Source: Rhizobium sp. ASV20 (lineage in GTDB: Bacteria; Pseudomonadota; Alphaproteobacteria; Rhizobiales; Rhizobiaceae). From it: a stretch of 64,000 bases of DNA. The notes beneath the pieces are model-generated. The model saw only the letters and a list, made by a program, of their open reading frames with translations, did no database searches and was not told the DNA's origin. This document shows positions 34,824 to 44,372 of this stretch, piece after piece (the first letter of the stretch is position 1; every line of letters starts with the position of its first letter). The DNA is taken from the NCBI RefSeq assembly GCF_016429015.1, contig NZ_JAELTU010000020.1, positions 1 to 64,000 on the forward strand, in the 5' to 3' direction. The translations under genes were made by a program, and so were the position numbers.

Positions 34824-36523
34824 GCGAGCCCGTCCTTTCCGTTCGCGACCTGGTGGTCAAGGCCAGCCTCGACGGCAGCACCCGCACGCTGATCGACAGC
34901 GTTTCACTCGATCTCGGCAAGGCAGAAATTCTCGGTCTTGTTGGCGAGAGCGGCTCCGGAAAGAGTCTCCTGTGCCGCTCGCTGGTGCGGCTGCTGCCAT
35001 CGTCGCTTCTGAGCATCGAAAGCGGCTCCATTCGTCTCGAAGGACGCGAACTCACGGAAATCAGCGACGCCGAGATGCTTGAGGTCCGCGGCGGCGAGAT
35101 CGGCATGATCTTTCAGAATCCGACGAGCCATCTCGATCCCGTCATGCGCATCGGCGACCAGATCGCCGAAGGCATCCGCTATCATCAAGGTCTCAAAGCG
35201 CGCGAGGCGCGCGCAGCCGCAACCGAGATCCTGGCCCAGGTCGGCTTTCCCGATCCCATCAGGCAGTATGATGGCTATCCGCACGAGTTTTCCGGCGGAA
35301 TGCGGCAGCGTGCGATGATCGGCGTCGCGCTCTCCTGCAACCCGAAGATCCTGATCGCCGACGAACCGACAACGGCCCTCGACGTCACCATCCAGGCGCA
35401 GATCCTGCGGCTCCTGATCGACATTCGCGACAAGCGCGGGCTTTCGATCATCCTGATCACCCATGATCTCGGCATCGTCGCTCAGACCTGCGACCGAATC
35501 GCCGTCATGCGGAGCGGCCGGCTGCTCGAACAAGGCGCCAAAAAAACGGTCCTCAGCCGGCCTGAAAATCCCTATACGATCGAATTGATCAACAGCCACC
35601 CTTCTTTGCCCGACGACGTGGCAATCACGCAGCCGGAATCCGCGAAGTCCGACAGATCGGTCAAGCCGCTGCTCGAAATCGACGACCTCCATGTCCGTTT
35701 CAAGGTCGGCGGCGGTCTGTTCAAGGGCAGCGATGCGAAGACGGTCAGCGCCGTTTCCGGTGTGAGCCTGAAGGTCATGCCGGGAGAAACCATCGGCATC
35801 GTCGGTGAATCCGGCAGCGGCAAGAGCACGCTTGCCCGCGCCGTTCTCGGACTTACTCCGATCTCTTCCGGTCACGTCACCTTCGACGGCGTTGATCTAA
35901 CACAGCAGAAGAACTCCGGCCTTGCCAGGCTGCGACGCGAAACCGCCATGGTCTTCCAGGACCCGTTCAACGCGCTTAATCCGCGACTGACGATCGGCCA
36001 GACGCTCGCCGAGGTCCTGAAAGTCCACGGCAAGGTCGCCGGGACCGACATCCCCGCGCGCATCGGTGAGTTGCTCGATCTCGTTGGGCTTGAACGCGAA
36101 TTCGCCGATCGCAAACCGCGCAGCATGAGCGGCGGCCAGTGCCAGCGCGCCGGCATCGCAAGGGCGCTTGCGGTCGATCCGAAGCTCATCATCGCCGACG
36201 AATGCGTGGCCGCCCTCGATGTCACCATCCAGGCGCAGATCGTCGACCTCTTCCGCGAGTTGACGCGCCGGATGAACCTGACCCTCCTCTTCATCGCTCA
36301 TGACCTCGCCATCGTGCGCAATCTGTGTGAACGGACCGTCGTGATGTATCGCGGCGAAATTGTCGAGGAAGGCCGTTCGCAGGAGATCTTCTCTCGCCCG
36401 AAGCATCCCTATACCGCGGCGCTCATTGCCGCCATTCCCGATATCGACCCGGACAGGCCTCTGTATGACATACGCGATGCGGCACCAGCCGAGCCGACCC
36501 AATCAGCCAAACGCATGCGATAA
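34820..36523 (+). CDS. Double ATP-binding protein of the peptide ABC importer (DppD-DppF fusion)
   Basis: 567 residues with two complete ABC ATPase halves. First half: Walker A GESGSGKSLL, signature FSGGMRQRAM, Walker B ILIADEPTTALD, H-loop ITHDLG, and the oligopeptide-transporter C-terminal extension around ENPYTIELINSHPSLP. Second half: Walker A GESGSGKSTL, signature MSGGQCQRAG, Walker B LIIADECVAALD with Cys replacing Pro after the Glu, and H-loop IAHDLA. Fused DppDF proteins of this kind (GsiA/YliA-like) energise glutathione- or peptide-type importers. It overlaps the DppC-like permease by four bases. Confidence 0.95.
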   Translation: MSEPVLSVRDLVVKASLDGSTRTLIDSVSLDLGKAEILGLVGESGSGKSLLCRSLVRLLPSSLLSIESGSIRLEGRELTEISDAEMLEVRGGEIGMIFQNPTSHLDPVMRIGDQIAEGIRYHQGLKAREARAAATEILAQVGFPDPIRQYDGYPHEFSGGMRQRAMIGVALSCNPKILIADEPTTALDVTIQAQILRLLIDIRDKRGLSIILITHDLGIVAQTCDRIAVMRSGRLLEQGAKKTVLSRPENPYTIELINSHPSLPDDVAITQPESAKSDRSVKPLLEIDDLHVRFKVGGGLFKGSDAKTVSAVSGVSLKVMPGETIGIVGESGSGKSTLARAVLGLTPISSGHVTFDGVDLTQQKNSGLARLRRETAMVFQDPFNALNPRLTIGQTLAEVLKVHGKVAGTDIPARIGELLDLVGLEREFADRKPRSMSGGQCQRAGIARALAVDPKLIIADECVAALDVTIQAQIVDLFRELTRRMNLTLLFIAHDLAIVRNLCERTVVMYRGEIVEEGRSQEIFSRPKHPYTAALIAAIPDIDPDRPLYDIRDAAPAEPTQSAKRMR

Positions 36524-36542
36524 CAACGAAGGGAACGAATTC

Positions 36543-38057
36543 ATGATCAACAAGTGGAAAACTGTCGGGCTTGCCGCAATTCTCGCCGGCTTGACGCTGA
36601 GCGCGAGCTATGCGGAAGCTGCCGGCGTATTGACCATCGGCCGCCGCGAGGATTCGACAACATTCGATCCGATCAAGACGGCGCAGAATATCGACAACTG
36701 GGTATTCTCCAACGTCTACGACGTGCTGGTGCGTGTCGACAAGACCGGCACGAAGCTGGAACCGGGTCTTGCGGAAAGCTGGACGGCCTCGGAAGACGGC
36801 CTCACCTATGTCTTCAAGATCCGTGACGCGAAGTTCTCGGACGGCTCGCCGCTGACAGCGGAAGACGCGGCCTTCAGCCTGCTGCGTATCCGAGACGACA
36901 AGGCATCGCTCTGGAGCGATTCCTATAAGGTGATCGATACGGCGGTTGCGACAGATCCACATACTCTGACCATCAAGCTCAAGCACGCCTCAGCGCCTTT
37001 CCTTTCGACGCTCGCCTTGCCGAACGCGTCGGTGATCTCGAAGGCCGGGATGGAATCGATGGGGCCGGACGCTTATGGCGAAAAGCCGATCGCTTCCGGA
37101 GCCTTCTCAGTCGAGGAATGGCGCCGCGGCGACCGCATCATCCTGAAGAAGAACCCGAACTTCTGGCAGGCCGACCGCGTGAAGCTGGATGGCGTCGAGT
37201 GGATCTCGGTCCCCGACGACAATACCCGCATGCTGAACGTGCAGGCGGGCCAGCTCGACACGGCGATCTTCGTGCCGTTCTCGCGCGTCGAGGAACTCAA
37301 GAAGGACCCCAACCTCAACGTGGTGATCGACCCTTCCACGCGTGAGGATCACCTCTTGATCAATCACGCCCATGGCGACCTTGGCAAGAAGGAAGTCCGC
37401 CAAGCGCTCGACATGGCGATCGACAAGAAGGCGATCGTCGACGCCGTAACCTTCCATCAGGGAACGGTTGCGAATTCCTATATCCCGAAGGGCGCGCTTT
37501 ACTATTATCCAGACAATCTGCAACGCCCCTACGACCCGGAAAAAGCCAAACAGATGCTGTCAGCCGCAGGCGTCTCGAACCTGACGCTGAAGTATCTCAT
37601 CCGTGCCGGTGACGAGGTGGACGAACAGACGGCCGTGCTCGTTCAGCAGCAGCTTGCCAAAGCCGGGATTACCGCCAATCTCGAAAAGGTCGACCCCAGC
37701 CAGGAATGGGATATGACGATCGCCGGCGACTATGACATCTCGGTCAACTACTGGACCAACGACATTCTCGATCCGGATCAGAAGACGACCTTCGTGCTCG
37801 GTCATGACTCCAACAACAATTATATGACCAACTACAAGAATGAAGCGGTCAAGGACCTGGTCGCCAAGGCACGACTTGAATTGGATCTGAAGAAGCGCGA
37901 GCAGATGTATGTCGATCTGCAGAAGATGGCGAAGGACGATGTCAACTGGGTCGACCTCTACTACAGCCCCTATATCAACGTCTCACGCAAGAACATTGAG
38001 AACTTCCACCAAAACCCGCTCGGCCGCTTCTTCCTGGAAGACACGGTCAAGAACTGA
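36543..38057 (+). CDS. Periplasmic substrate-binding protein of the peptide ABC importer (SBP family 5)
   Basis: 504 residues from ATG 36543, 19 bases after the ATPase stop, with AAGGGA as ribosome site. The signal peptide is clear (MINKWKTVGLAAILAGLTLS ending SYAEAA). The body has family-5 landmarks: LTIGRREDSTTFDPI, LEPGLAESW, TYVFKIRDAKFSDGSPLTA, ASGAFSVEEWRRGD, VRQALDMAIDKKAI. In the related PipR systems the cognate binding protein delivers an ethanolamine-type plant derivative; whether this one does is unproven. The frame also runs upstream to 36360 inside the ATPase gene, which is not a real start. Confidence 0.95.
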   Translation: MINKWKTVGLAAILAGLTLSASYAEAAGVLTIGRREDSTTFDPIKTAQNIDNWVFSNVYDVLVRVDKTGTKLEPGLAESWTASEDGLTYVFKIRDAKFSDGSPLTAEDAAFSLLRIRDDKASLWSDSYKVIDTAVATDPHTLTIKLKHASAPFLSTLALPNASVISKAGMESMGPDAYGEKPIASGAFSVEEWRRGDRIILKKNPNFWQADRVKLDGVEWISVPDDNTRMLNVQAGQLDTAIFVPFSRVEELKKDPNLNVVIDPSTREDHLLINHAHGDLGKKEVRQALDMAIDKKAIVDAVTFHQGTVANSYIPKGALYYYPDNLQRPYDPEKAKQMLSAAGVSNLTLKYLIRAGDEVDEQTAVLVQQQLAKAGITANLEKVDPSQEWDMTIAGDYDISVNYWTNDILDPDQKTTFVLGHDSNNNYMTNYKNEAVKDLVAKARLELDLKKREQMYVDLQKMAKDDVNWVDLYYSPYINVSRKNIENFHQNPLGRFFLEDTVKN

Positions 38058-38073
38058 CATCTTGTGATCTGAA

Positions 38074-38100
38074 GCTCCGTTGTCGCAGAGACAGCGGAGC
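38074..38100 (+). terminator. Hairpin after the peptide-importer operon
   Basis: GCTCCGTTGTC and GACAGCGGAGC can pair over 11 positions (one G-U) around the loop GCAGA, 16 bases after the binding-protein stop. Only a weak T-rich tail follows (ATTGCTCTGTG), so it may be an mRNA-stabilising or Rho-assisted end rather than a strong intrinsic terminator. Confidence 0.5.
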
Positions 38101-38239
38101 ATTGCTCTGTGTGCCTACGCCTTTCGCAACCTCGTCAAGCGGCTGTTCCGGGCGCTGGTGCACGGATCAGATTTCAGCAGTTTCCGCGTATGGGGTTGCG
38201 ATCGAAAGCAGCTTGGTTGATCATCGATGCCGTAGAAAC

Positions 38240-38904
38240 ATAAAGCCGCTCGCCGTCACCCCATCCGTAAAATGAAGTTCAAGATGACGAATTGGGTGGA
38301 GCATGAGGCGTACCTTCGCCGCTGCGGCAGTTCAACCCTTTGTATAGCGCCGGAAGCGCTGGCGGGCTGGGCAGCCCCACGTCGCAAGATCCGTGGTGGC
38401 CAGCCTCTCTATCCCCATCCGGCAATCGAAACGACCCTGATGCCGGACATGGTGCTTGGGCCGTGTTTGCGTCAGAGCGAAGGGCCTCTGAGTTCGGTGC
38501 TTGAGATGATGGGATTGGATTGCCGGTGCCCGATCACACCACGCTGAAGCGGAGAACCAGAACCTGGAAGCCACCGCCCAGAAGCAACGACCGGCAGCAT
38601 ATCGCGGACGGACCCATCCACGTTCTGATCGGCAGCACCGGGCTGAGGAGCGATGGCGCGGGCCAATGGGCTGGAAGAAAAGCATGGTGCGAAGTCCCGG
38701 CGCGGCTGGCGAAAGCTGCGTCTTGCTGTTGATGGCGACGGTGGCGAGATCATTGCCCATAGTCTGAGAGATCAGGAAACCGGTGATGCCTTGCAGTTGG
38801 AGCTGTTGCTGGGTCAGATCGACGACGAGATCGACCAGCTCACTGCCGATGGAGCCTATGATGGATATCGATGGCTGGAGTGGCTTGCCTGCGTATATTT
38901 CTAA
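38240..38904 (+). pseudogene. IS5-family transposase, frameshifted and truncated
   Basis: Three frames together give the first two-thirds of an IS5-type transposase. They are KMTNWVEHEAYLRRCGS and EALAGWAAPRRKIRGGQ with PAIETTL (38272-38547); VPDHTTLKRRTRTW and DGPIHVLIGSTGLRSDGAGQW (38520-38732); then EEKHGAKSRRGWRKLRLAVD, EIIAHSL and QIDDEIDQLTADGAYDG (38653-38860). The DDE residues in LIDSTG (here LIGSTG, the Asp lost) and TADGAYDG can be placed, but the C-terminal part with the last Glu is missing. The piece is dead by two frameshifts, the catalytic change and truncation. The 140 bases to the next gene hold nothing recognisable. Confidence 0.88.
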
Positions 38905-39047
38905 CTTTGACCTAACGTTTTGAACTGCCTAAATTCAAGTTGTGCGCAACTGGCGACTTGAGAGGGTGGAGCATTTCCGCTTATGGTCGATGAAGCGCTC
39001 TGCTGACGCGGCAGTGTTCCAGCTCCCAAGCTGTCACGGTAATGAAC

Positions 39048-39809
39048 CTAAGGTAAGAAGTGGATATGCGGTCGATCGTGATGCGGGGAAATCTCCACGC
39101 GTGCATCGATGGAAAAGACGTCTTTCAGGAGATCTTGAGTGATGACTTGTTCTGGCGCACCACGGGCAATGATCTTGCCATTCTGCATGACGATAAGATG
39201 ATCGCAAAACATGGCCGCATGGTTGAGATCATGCAGGGCGATGATACTCGTGATTGGTAATCCAGACACAAGTCGCAGCAAGCTGATTTGGTGCTGGATG
39301 TCGAGATGGTTGGTTGGCTCGTCCAGGATAAGCTCCCTGGGAGCTTGCGCTAGAGCCCGCGCGATGTGGGCGCGCTGCTTCTCACCGCCAGACAGGCTCT
39401 GCCAGCGGTCATCACGTTTCGCGGTCATGCCAGCGCGTTCGAGCGCGCTTGAGACTGCCTCGTCATCCCGTGCATTCCAGTTGGAAAACATTGAACGGTG
39501 TGGGAAGCGTCCGAGTTTAACGACGTCGATGACCTTCAGATTGGCATTCGTTGCCGCATGCTGCTCGACGAAGGCAACGCGTTGGGCCATCGACCGACGG
39601 GAAATGCTCCGAACGTTCCTGCCCTCGATCGAGACCGAGCCGGAATGTGGTCGCTTCAGACCGGCAAGAAGCCGCAGGAGGGAGGTTTTCCCGGAGCCAT
39701 TGGGACCGAGAAGTCCGAGCGTCTTCCCGGGTTCGACGGCCAACGATACGCCGTCAATGATTGTTCTTCTGCCGATCTTCCAGACTAAGTCATTCGCTTT
39801 GATACTCAT
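39048..39809 (-). CDS. ATP-binding protein of an iron-siderophore/cobalamin-type ABC importer
   Basis: 253 residues. Walker A GPNGSGKTSL, signature LSGGEKQRAHIARAL, Walker B LILDEPTNHLD and H-loop IALHDLNHA are all present, in the FecE/FhuC/BtuD pattern. Last gene of a three-gene minus-strand operon encoding a binding protein, a FecCD permease and this ATPase, with ATGA overlaps. It couples ATP hydrolysis to uptake of a ferric-siderophore or heme-like ligand. No outer-membrane TonB receptor or Fur/RirA box was identified nearby. Confidence 0.95.
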   Translation of the reverse strand: MSIKANDLVWKIGRRTIIDGVSLAVEPGKTLGLLGPNGSGKTSLLRLLAGLKRPHSGSVSIEGRNVRSISRRSMAQRVAFVEQHAATNANLKVIDVVKLGRFPHRSMFSNWNARDDEAVSSALERAGMTAKRDDRWQSLSGGEKQRAHIARALAQAPRELILDEPTNHLDIQHQISLLRLVSGLPITSIIALHDLNHAAMFCDHLIVMQNGKIIARGAPEQVITQDLLKDVFSIDARVEISPHHDRPHIHFLP

Positions 39810-40846
39810 TAGACACGCTGGAACCGAAAAAGAATGATGGAGAAGAAAGGCACGCCGACAAGGGCGGTGACGACGCCGATCGGTAGAACCTGTTGAGGGA
39901 TCAGCGCCCGCGATGCGATGTCCGCCAGTACCATGAAAATCGCCCCGACGGTGGCGCAGGCCGGCAAAAGCCGGATATGCAACGGACCAACGACGAAGCG
40001 CGCCGCGTGCGGCACAACAAGGCCGACGAAACCGATCGACCCGACCATGCTGACGATGGTTGCCGTCATCATTGCCGTCAATGCGAAAAGTATGATGCGG
40101 GCGCGACCGACATTGACGCCGAGCGCCGACGCAGCCTCATCGCCGAAAGCAAAAGCATCCAGTACGCGAGCATAAAAAAGGCAGGCGACAAGGCATGCAC
40201 CGACGACGACCGAGACCAGGATGAATTCGGGCCAGCGGACCGCACCAAAACTGCCCAACAGCCAGAACATGACATCGCGGGCCTGTTGTGCATTGCCGGA
40301 TGTCGTCACGATATAGGAGGTTGCGGCATTGAATAATTGCGAGGCCGCAACGCCGGCCAGGATGGTGCGGTCGGCGCCGCCGCGCGTGCCGTTCGACAGC
40401 AACGCCACGAAGAGAAAGGCGGCAAATGCCCCGGCGAAGGCGCCGGAGGAAAGAGAAACGGCGCCCGAACCGACCCCAAGAATGACGATGGCGACCGCGC
40501 CGCTGGACGCGCCGGCTGAAATTCCAAGTACATAAGGCTCGGCCAACGGATTGCGCAGCAGCGATTGCATGATCGCACCTGAAAGCGCCAACCCGGCGCC
40601 ACAAAAGGCGGCAACCAAAGCGCGGCTGAGACGATAATCCCATATCACCGTCTCATGGATCCGGTTGAGTTCGATAGAGGTCCATCCCAACCGGTTGGTG
40701 ATGGCGGAATAGGTGGTGGCAAGCGGTATCGGCAAATCGCCGATACCGACGCTGACGCCCACCACAAGGCCGATCGCGACGAGGGATGCCAGCAGCAGAC
40801 CGCCGAAAACGATCTGCTGACGAAGGATGTGACCGTCGCGGCTCAC
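39809..40846 (-). CDS. FecCD-family permease of an iron-siderophore-type ABC importer
   Basis: 345 residues with about ten membrane segments, typical of the BtuC/FecCD fold. Landmarks: DYRLSRALVAAFCGAGLALS, GAIMQSLLRNPLAEPYVLG(I)S, GDEAASALGVNV (coupling loop), and GSIGFVGLVVPHAARF. A single permease gene means it probably forms a homodimer. It overlaps the ATPase gene at 39809 and the binding-protein gene at 40843-40846, so translation is coupled through the operon. Confidence 0.95.
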   Translation of the reverse strand: MSRDGHILRQQIVFGGLLLASLVAIGLVVGVSVGIGDLPIPLATTYSAITNRLGWTSIELNRIHETVIWDYRLSRALVAAFCGAGLALSGAIMQSLLRNPLAEPYVLGISAGASSGAVAIVILGVGSGAVSLSSGAFAGAFAAFLFVALLSNGTRGGADRTILAGVAASQLFNAATSYIVTTSGNAQQARDVMFWLLGSFGAVRWPEFILVSVVVGACLVACLFYARVLDAFAFGDEAASALGVNVGRARIILFALTAMMTATIVSMVGSIGFVGLVVPHAARFVVGPLHIRLLPACATVGAIFMVLADIASRALIPQQVLPIGVVTALVGVPFFSIILFRFQRV

Positions 40847-41868
40847 TTCAGGAGACCGTGCGCTTTCAGCTGCTCGGCAACCTGCTCGGCACCATAGAGC
40901 GTACGGATCGTCGGGTTCATAGCCTGGCCGTCCATGACAACGATTGCGTTGCTCTTAACAGCCTGGATCTGGCTGACGGCTGGATCGCTCTTGAGGAACT
41001 TGATCTTCGCTTCCGGCTTGTCGAGCTCCCAGCGGTTGCGATCGAGACTTGCAACAACGATGACGTCGGGATTGAGTGCAATGATGCTTTCCCAACCGAG
41101 CGTTGGCCATTCTGCATCAGCCGTCACAGCATTCTTGCCGCCAAGCAGATCGGCGATGAAGCCAGAAGCCGCATTCTTGCCGCCGAGATAGGCGTCGGCC
41201 GTTGGCGACTGGCTGGAGAACCAGAAGACGTAGGAAAGCGGTTTGCCGTCCCTTGTAACGCCGGCACGCAATTTGGCCTCGCGGGCCTTGAAATCGGCGA
41301 TCAGCGCCTGACCCCGATCGGCTACGTCGAAGATCTGCGAGAGTTCATCGATCTCCCTGTAGAGAAGCTCCATGTTCCAAAGCTGATCGCGGCTGCCGTA
41401 TTCGTTCTTGACCTTCTCGGTGCTGAGGCAAGTACTTGGCGACAGATAGGTCGGGACCCCTACCTTGTCGAAGTCCTCGCGCTTGGCAACCTTGCTGGTC
41501 GGGCCGATCAGGCTCGGCAGGGCGGCCGCGACGAAATCCGGATTCTGCGCCAGCATCGATTCAAAGGTCGGAAACTCCACCGTAAGAAGCTTTACCTTCG
41601 CGTTTGCCTCTGCCAGTTGCGGCAGGACCTTACTCGGCCAGAAGGCCGTTCCGGCCATCCTGTCCTCAAGGCCGAGCAAAAGCATGATTTCGGCGCTGTT
41701 TTGGCCAAGTCCGATGGCATGCTGCGGCGCCTTCTGGAAAGTGACCTTCTCGCCGCAATTTTCGAGCGTGAGCGGGTACGTCGTTGGAGCGGCGGTGGTC
41801 TCCGTCGCGGCAAAGCCGAGCATAACGGACAATCCGGCGGCGAATAGAGCGGGTTTCAGGGCGATCAA
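40843..41868 (-). CDS. Periplasmic binding protein of an iron-siderophore-type ABC importer
   Basis: About 341 residues from TTG 41868, which has AAGGAAAG 8 bases upstream and begins the signal peptide (LIALKPALFAAGLSVMLGFA ending TTAAP). The longer frame to 41964 has a hydrophobic but arginine-broken start and is less likely. Body features fit the FecB/BtuF fold: AIGLGQNSAEIMLLLGLEDR near the N-terminus, a long central helix, and GWESIIALNPDVIVVAS. The ligand is unknown; iron-chelate is the usual one for this family, cobalamin or heme alternatives. It is the first gene of the operon. Confidence 0.9.
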   Translation of the reverse strand: MIALKPALFAAGLSVMLGFAATETTAAPTTYPLTLENCGEKVTFQKAPQHAIGLGQNSAEIMLLLGLEDRMAGTAFWPSKVLPQLAEANAKVKLLTVEFPTFESMLAQNPDFVAAALPSLIGPTSKVAKREDFDKVGVPTYLSPSTCLSTEKVKNEYGSRDQLWNMELLYREIDELSQIFDVADRGQALIADFKAREAKLRAGVTRDGKPLSYVFWFSSQSPTADAYLGGKNAASGFIADLLGGKNAVTADAEWPTLGWESIIALNPDVIVVASLDRNRWELDKPEAKIKFLKSDPAVSQIQAVKSNAIVVMDGQAMNPTIRTLYGAEQVAEQLKAHGLLK

Positions 41869-42218
41869 TGGCACTTTCCTTGTTCGAGCCCCGAGTAGCG
41901 CGGGCGGTGAGACGAAAGCCGTATAGCGTCGCGTCGCACCAAAAAACAAGAGTAAAAAGATCATATTTTGCAGGCGGCAGAAAGCTTGCGGGCGACCCGG
42001 AGGTCGAAATCCGGTAACCCGCCCTGCACGGATGGCGTATTGGTCCGAAATCTTATCGACGCGAAATGTTCATGACGTGCATCTCGATATCGTCCCGGAT
42101 ATTGCTTGAATGAGCATCCTCGATACAGCCGGCAGGGGTCTCCGGGAGGAGCCGATGGAACCGGATTGTCGTCGATTTCCTGGTGGACTGACGCTTGGGG
42201 CAGGTGTGGACAATGTCT

Positions 42219-43979
42219 TCAAAAGTCTTCCCACTGATGCTCTACGGCAGCATTTCCGACGCGCTTCGCCTTAGGAAGCAACGTTGCGACGCCTTGGAGC
42301 TTCGAATGGACATCTTTTTGTCTGGCAGGCAATCGAGGGTCATTGACTTGAAACTGACCGATCAGTCGGAAAAGCGCATCCGCTTCATTCGCCAGCCCGT
42401 GGGTCGCGGCATTTGCTTCTTCGACCATCGCGGCGTTTTGCTGCGTGCCGTTATCCATGGCATTGACAGCGATATTGATCTCACCCAAGCCGACCGCCTG
42501 TTCGCGCGCGCTTTCGACAATTGCACTGACATTGGCGTTGATATCAGCCACATGAGCGACGATTTTGCCGAGTGCCTTGCCTGTCGCCGCTACGAGTTCC
42601 ACGCCGCGCTCAACTTCTTCGGTCGACAGGTTGATGCATGCCTTGATTTCCTTGGCAGCGTTGGCTGATCTTTGGGCAAGTTCGCGCACCTCCTGAGCGA
42701 CTACGGCAAAGCCCTTGCCTGCCTCGCCGGCACGCGCTGCCTCAACGCCTGCATTCAAAGCCAACAGATTGGTCTGGAACGCGATTGTATCAATGACACC
42801 GATTATCCCTGCTATCTCTGCCGAAGACCTCTCGATTTCTCCCATTGCGGCGATCGCCTTCGACACGATTTCCCCGGAGCTTTCCGCATTTACACGCGCT
42901 TCAGCCACAAGCTTGCCCGCATCATCGGCACGCTTGCTCGTGTCCGCGACCGTTCGCGTGATTTCGGCAAGGGCAGCTGCCGTCTCCTCCACGGATGCCG
43001 CCTGTTGCTCGGTCCGCTTTGAAAGGTCGTCTGAAGCCATCCTGATTTCGGCGGATCCCGCTGCAATGGCTTGCGCGCTTTGCCGAACGGACTGCATGGC
43101 TGTGCGAAGCCGGTCCGCCGCCGCATTGAAGTCAGTGCGCAGGGGCTCCAACGCAGGGATGAACGGGCGCTGGATAGTGGAGCAAAGATCGCCCGCCGAA
43201 AATGATCTCAGCGCTTGGCCAAGTGTTAGAACATTTTCGACGCGGCCGGTTACGTCAGTCGCAAACTTGATCACCTTAAGCACCGTGCCGTCCGGTGCGA
43301 AAATCGGATTGTATGAGGCCTGGATGTAGACCTTTTTGCCGCCGCGGCCAAGGCGCGTAAATTCCTGCGCGATGAACTCTCCCTGCCTCAGTCGGCTCCA
43401 GAACGCCTGATACTCGGTCGAGCGCGCGTAGTCCGCCTCGCAAAACATCGCGTGATACTTGCCGACAATATCGCACAAATCATAGCCGAGAACGTCTAGG
43501 AAATTCTGGTTTGCCGTGATGATCTCGCCGGTCGGCTTGAATTCGATAATGGCCTGGACACTAGAAAGGGCCTCGAGCTTGCCTGCATCCTCGTTAGCCC
43601 TGCCCCTGGCGAGGCTGATATCAGTCGCAAGCTTGAAGATCTTGTGCACCCTGCCGCCACGAAGAACCGGATTGTAGGACGCCTCGATCCAGATCTCGCG
43701 GCCACCCTTGCCGAAACGTCGGTACTGCCCTTTTTCGATTTCGCCATCCCCGAGCTTCTTCCAAAAGGCTTGATGGTCGACGGAGCCCATCTCGGCCGCG
43801 TCAACAAACATGCCGTGATGCCTGCCGATGATCTCCGACGGCTTGTATCCGAACAGCGAACAGAAGTTCTCGTTCGCGGCGAGGACATTACCGCGCGGAT
43901 CGAACTCGATCATCGCCTGCGAGCGGCTGAGCGCGAGCATCGCGTTTGAAGCCGACCGATTGAAGAGTGAAATCGCCAT
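42219..43979 (-). CDS. Soluble methyl-accepting chemotaxis protein with two PAS domains
   Basis: 586 residues without membrane helices. Two PAS domains in tandem (about 10-125 and 135-250), each with the (G)[13 protein letters not shown] or [13 protein letters not shown] type ending followed by KFATD(V/I)(T/S). A short HAMP-like linker comes next, then the MCP signalling domain (about 290-550) with the hairpin tip [20 protein letters not shown]. The C-terminus ends QWEDF, a WXXF pentapeptide that can tether CheR/CheB. Such cytoplasmic PAS receptors usually sense redox or energy state. It stands alone, with no che genes nearby. Confidence 0.93.
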   Translation of the reverse strand: MAISLFNRSASNAMLALSRSQAMIEFDPRGNVLAANENFCSLFGYKPSEIIGRHHGMFVDAAEMGSVDHQAFWKKLGDGEIEKGQYRRFGKGGREIWIEASYNPVLRGGRVHKIFKLATDISLARGRANEDAGKLEALSSVQAIIEFKPTGEIITANQNFLDVLGYDLCDIVGKYHAMFCEADYARSTEYQAFWSRLRQGEFIAQEFTRLGRGGKKVYIQASYNPIFAPDGTVLKVIKFATDVTGRVENVLTLGQALRSFSAGDLCSTIQRPFIPALEPLRTDFNAAADRLRTAMQSVRQSAQAIAAGSAEIRMASDDLSKRTEQQAASVEETAAALAEITRTVADTSKRADDAGKLVAEARVNAESSGEIVSKAIAAMGEIERSSAEIAGIIGVIDTIAFQTNLLALNAGVEAARAGEAGKGFAVVAQEVRELAQRSANAAKEIKACINLSTEEVERGVELVAATGKALGKIVAHVADINANVSAIVESAREQAVGLGEINIAVNAMDNGTQQNAAMVEEANAATHGLANEADALFRLIGQFQVNDPRLPARQKDVHSKLQGVATLLPKAKRVGNAAVEHQWEDF

Positions 43980-44372
43980 TCCAGTTTGCTCCAGCTATCG
44001 CGTGCGCATTTTCCAGATAAATGCCAGGTCATCGGCAGGACGATCCGACATACGGCACGTCGGACGGACCAGCTTCACTCAAGTTGCTCATCGGAGATCT
44101 TGGTTTAACAACCCGAAACACCGAAATCCGGAACTCAGCGTTAGGTGCGATTTACTGCCGATTGCTTAAGGCCCGCAGCCAAGGGCCTCTCAAAACGACC
44201 AGCCATCAGACCCATGATTGAGAATTGCGCGTTAATCGGATAATGACCACGTAAAGCGGATAGGCGGGAGTAGCCAGCTTTAGGGGCGGTTCTTGCGGGC
44301 AGGGCGAAATGCATGTTTGCCTCATGAAAACCGCTTGGCGGTCGACGCATGGAGACAACAAGGCGAAAAGCG
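43980..44372. other. Intergenic stretch between the chemoreceptor and kinase genes
   Basis: About 390 bases with no convincing gene. On the minus strand, ACCGC-CAA-GCGGT followed by TTTTC (plus-strand 44327-44342) is a short hairpin placed 30 bases after the kinase stop and may end that transcript. The promoter of the chemoreceptor gene should lie near its 43980 end; no clear boxes were recognised. Confidence 0.4.

Noticed and set aside
34904..35875. 323-codon minus-strand frame
   Set aside because: It is antisense to the DppDF-type ATPase gene with intact Walker motifs; a GC-rich shadow frame.
41965..42218. Possible riboswitch upstream of the iron-type importer operon
   Set aside because: The minus-strand leader was checked for cobalamin-box-like and TPP-like elements; none of the core sequences was present.
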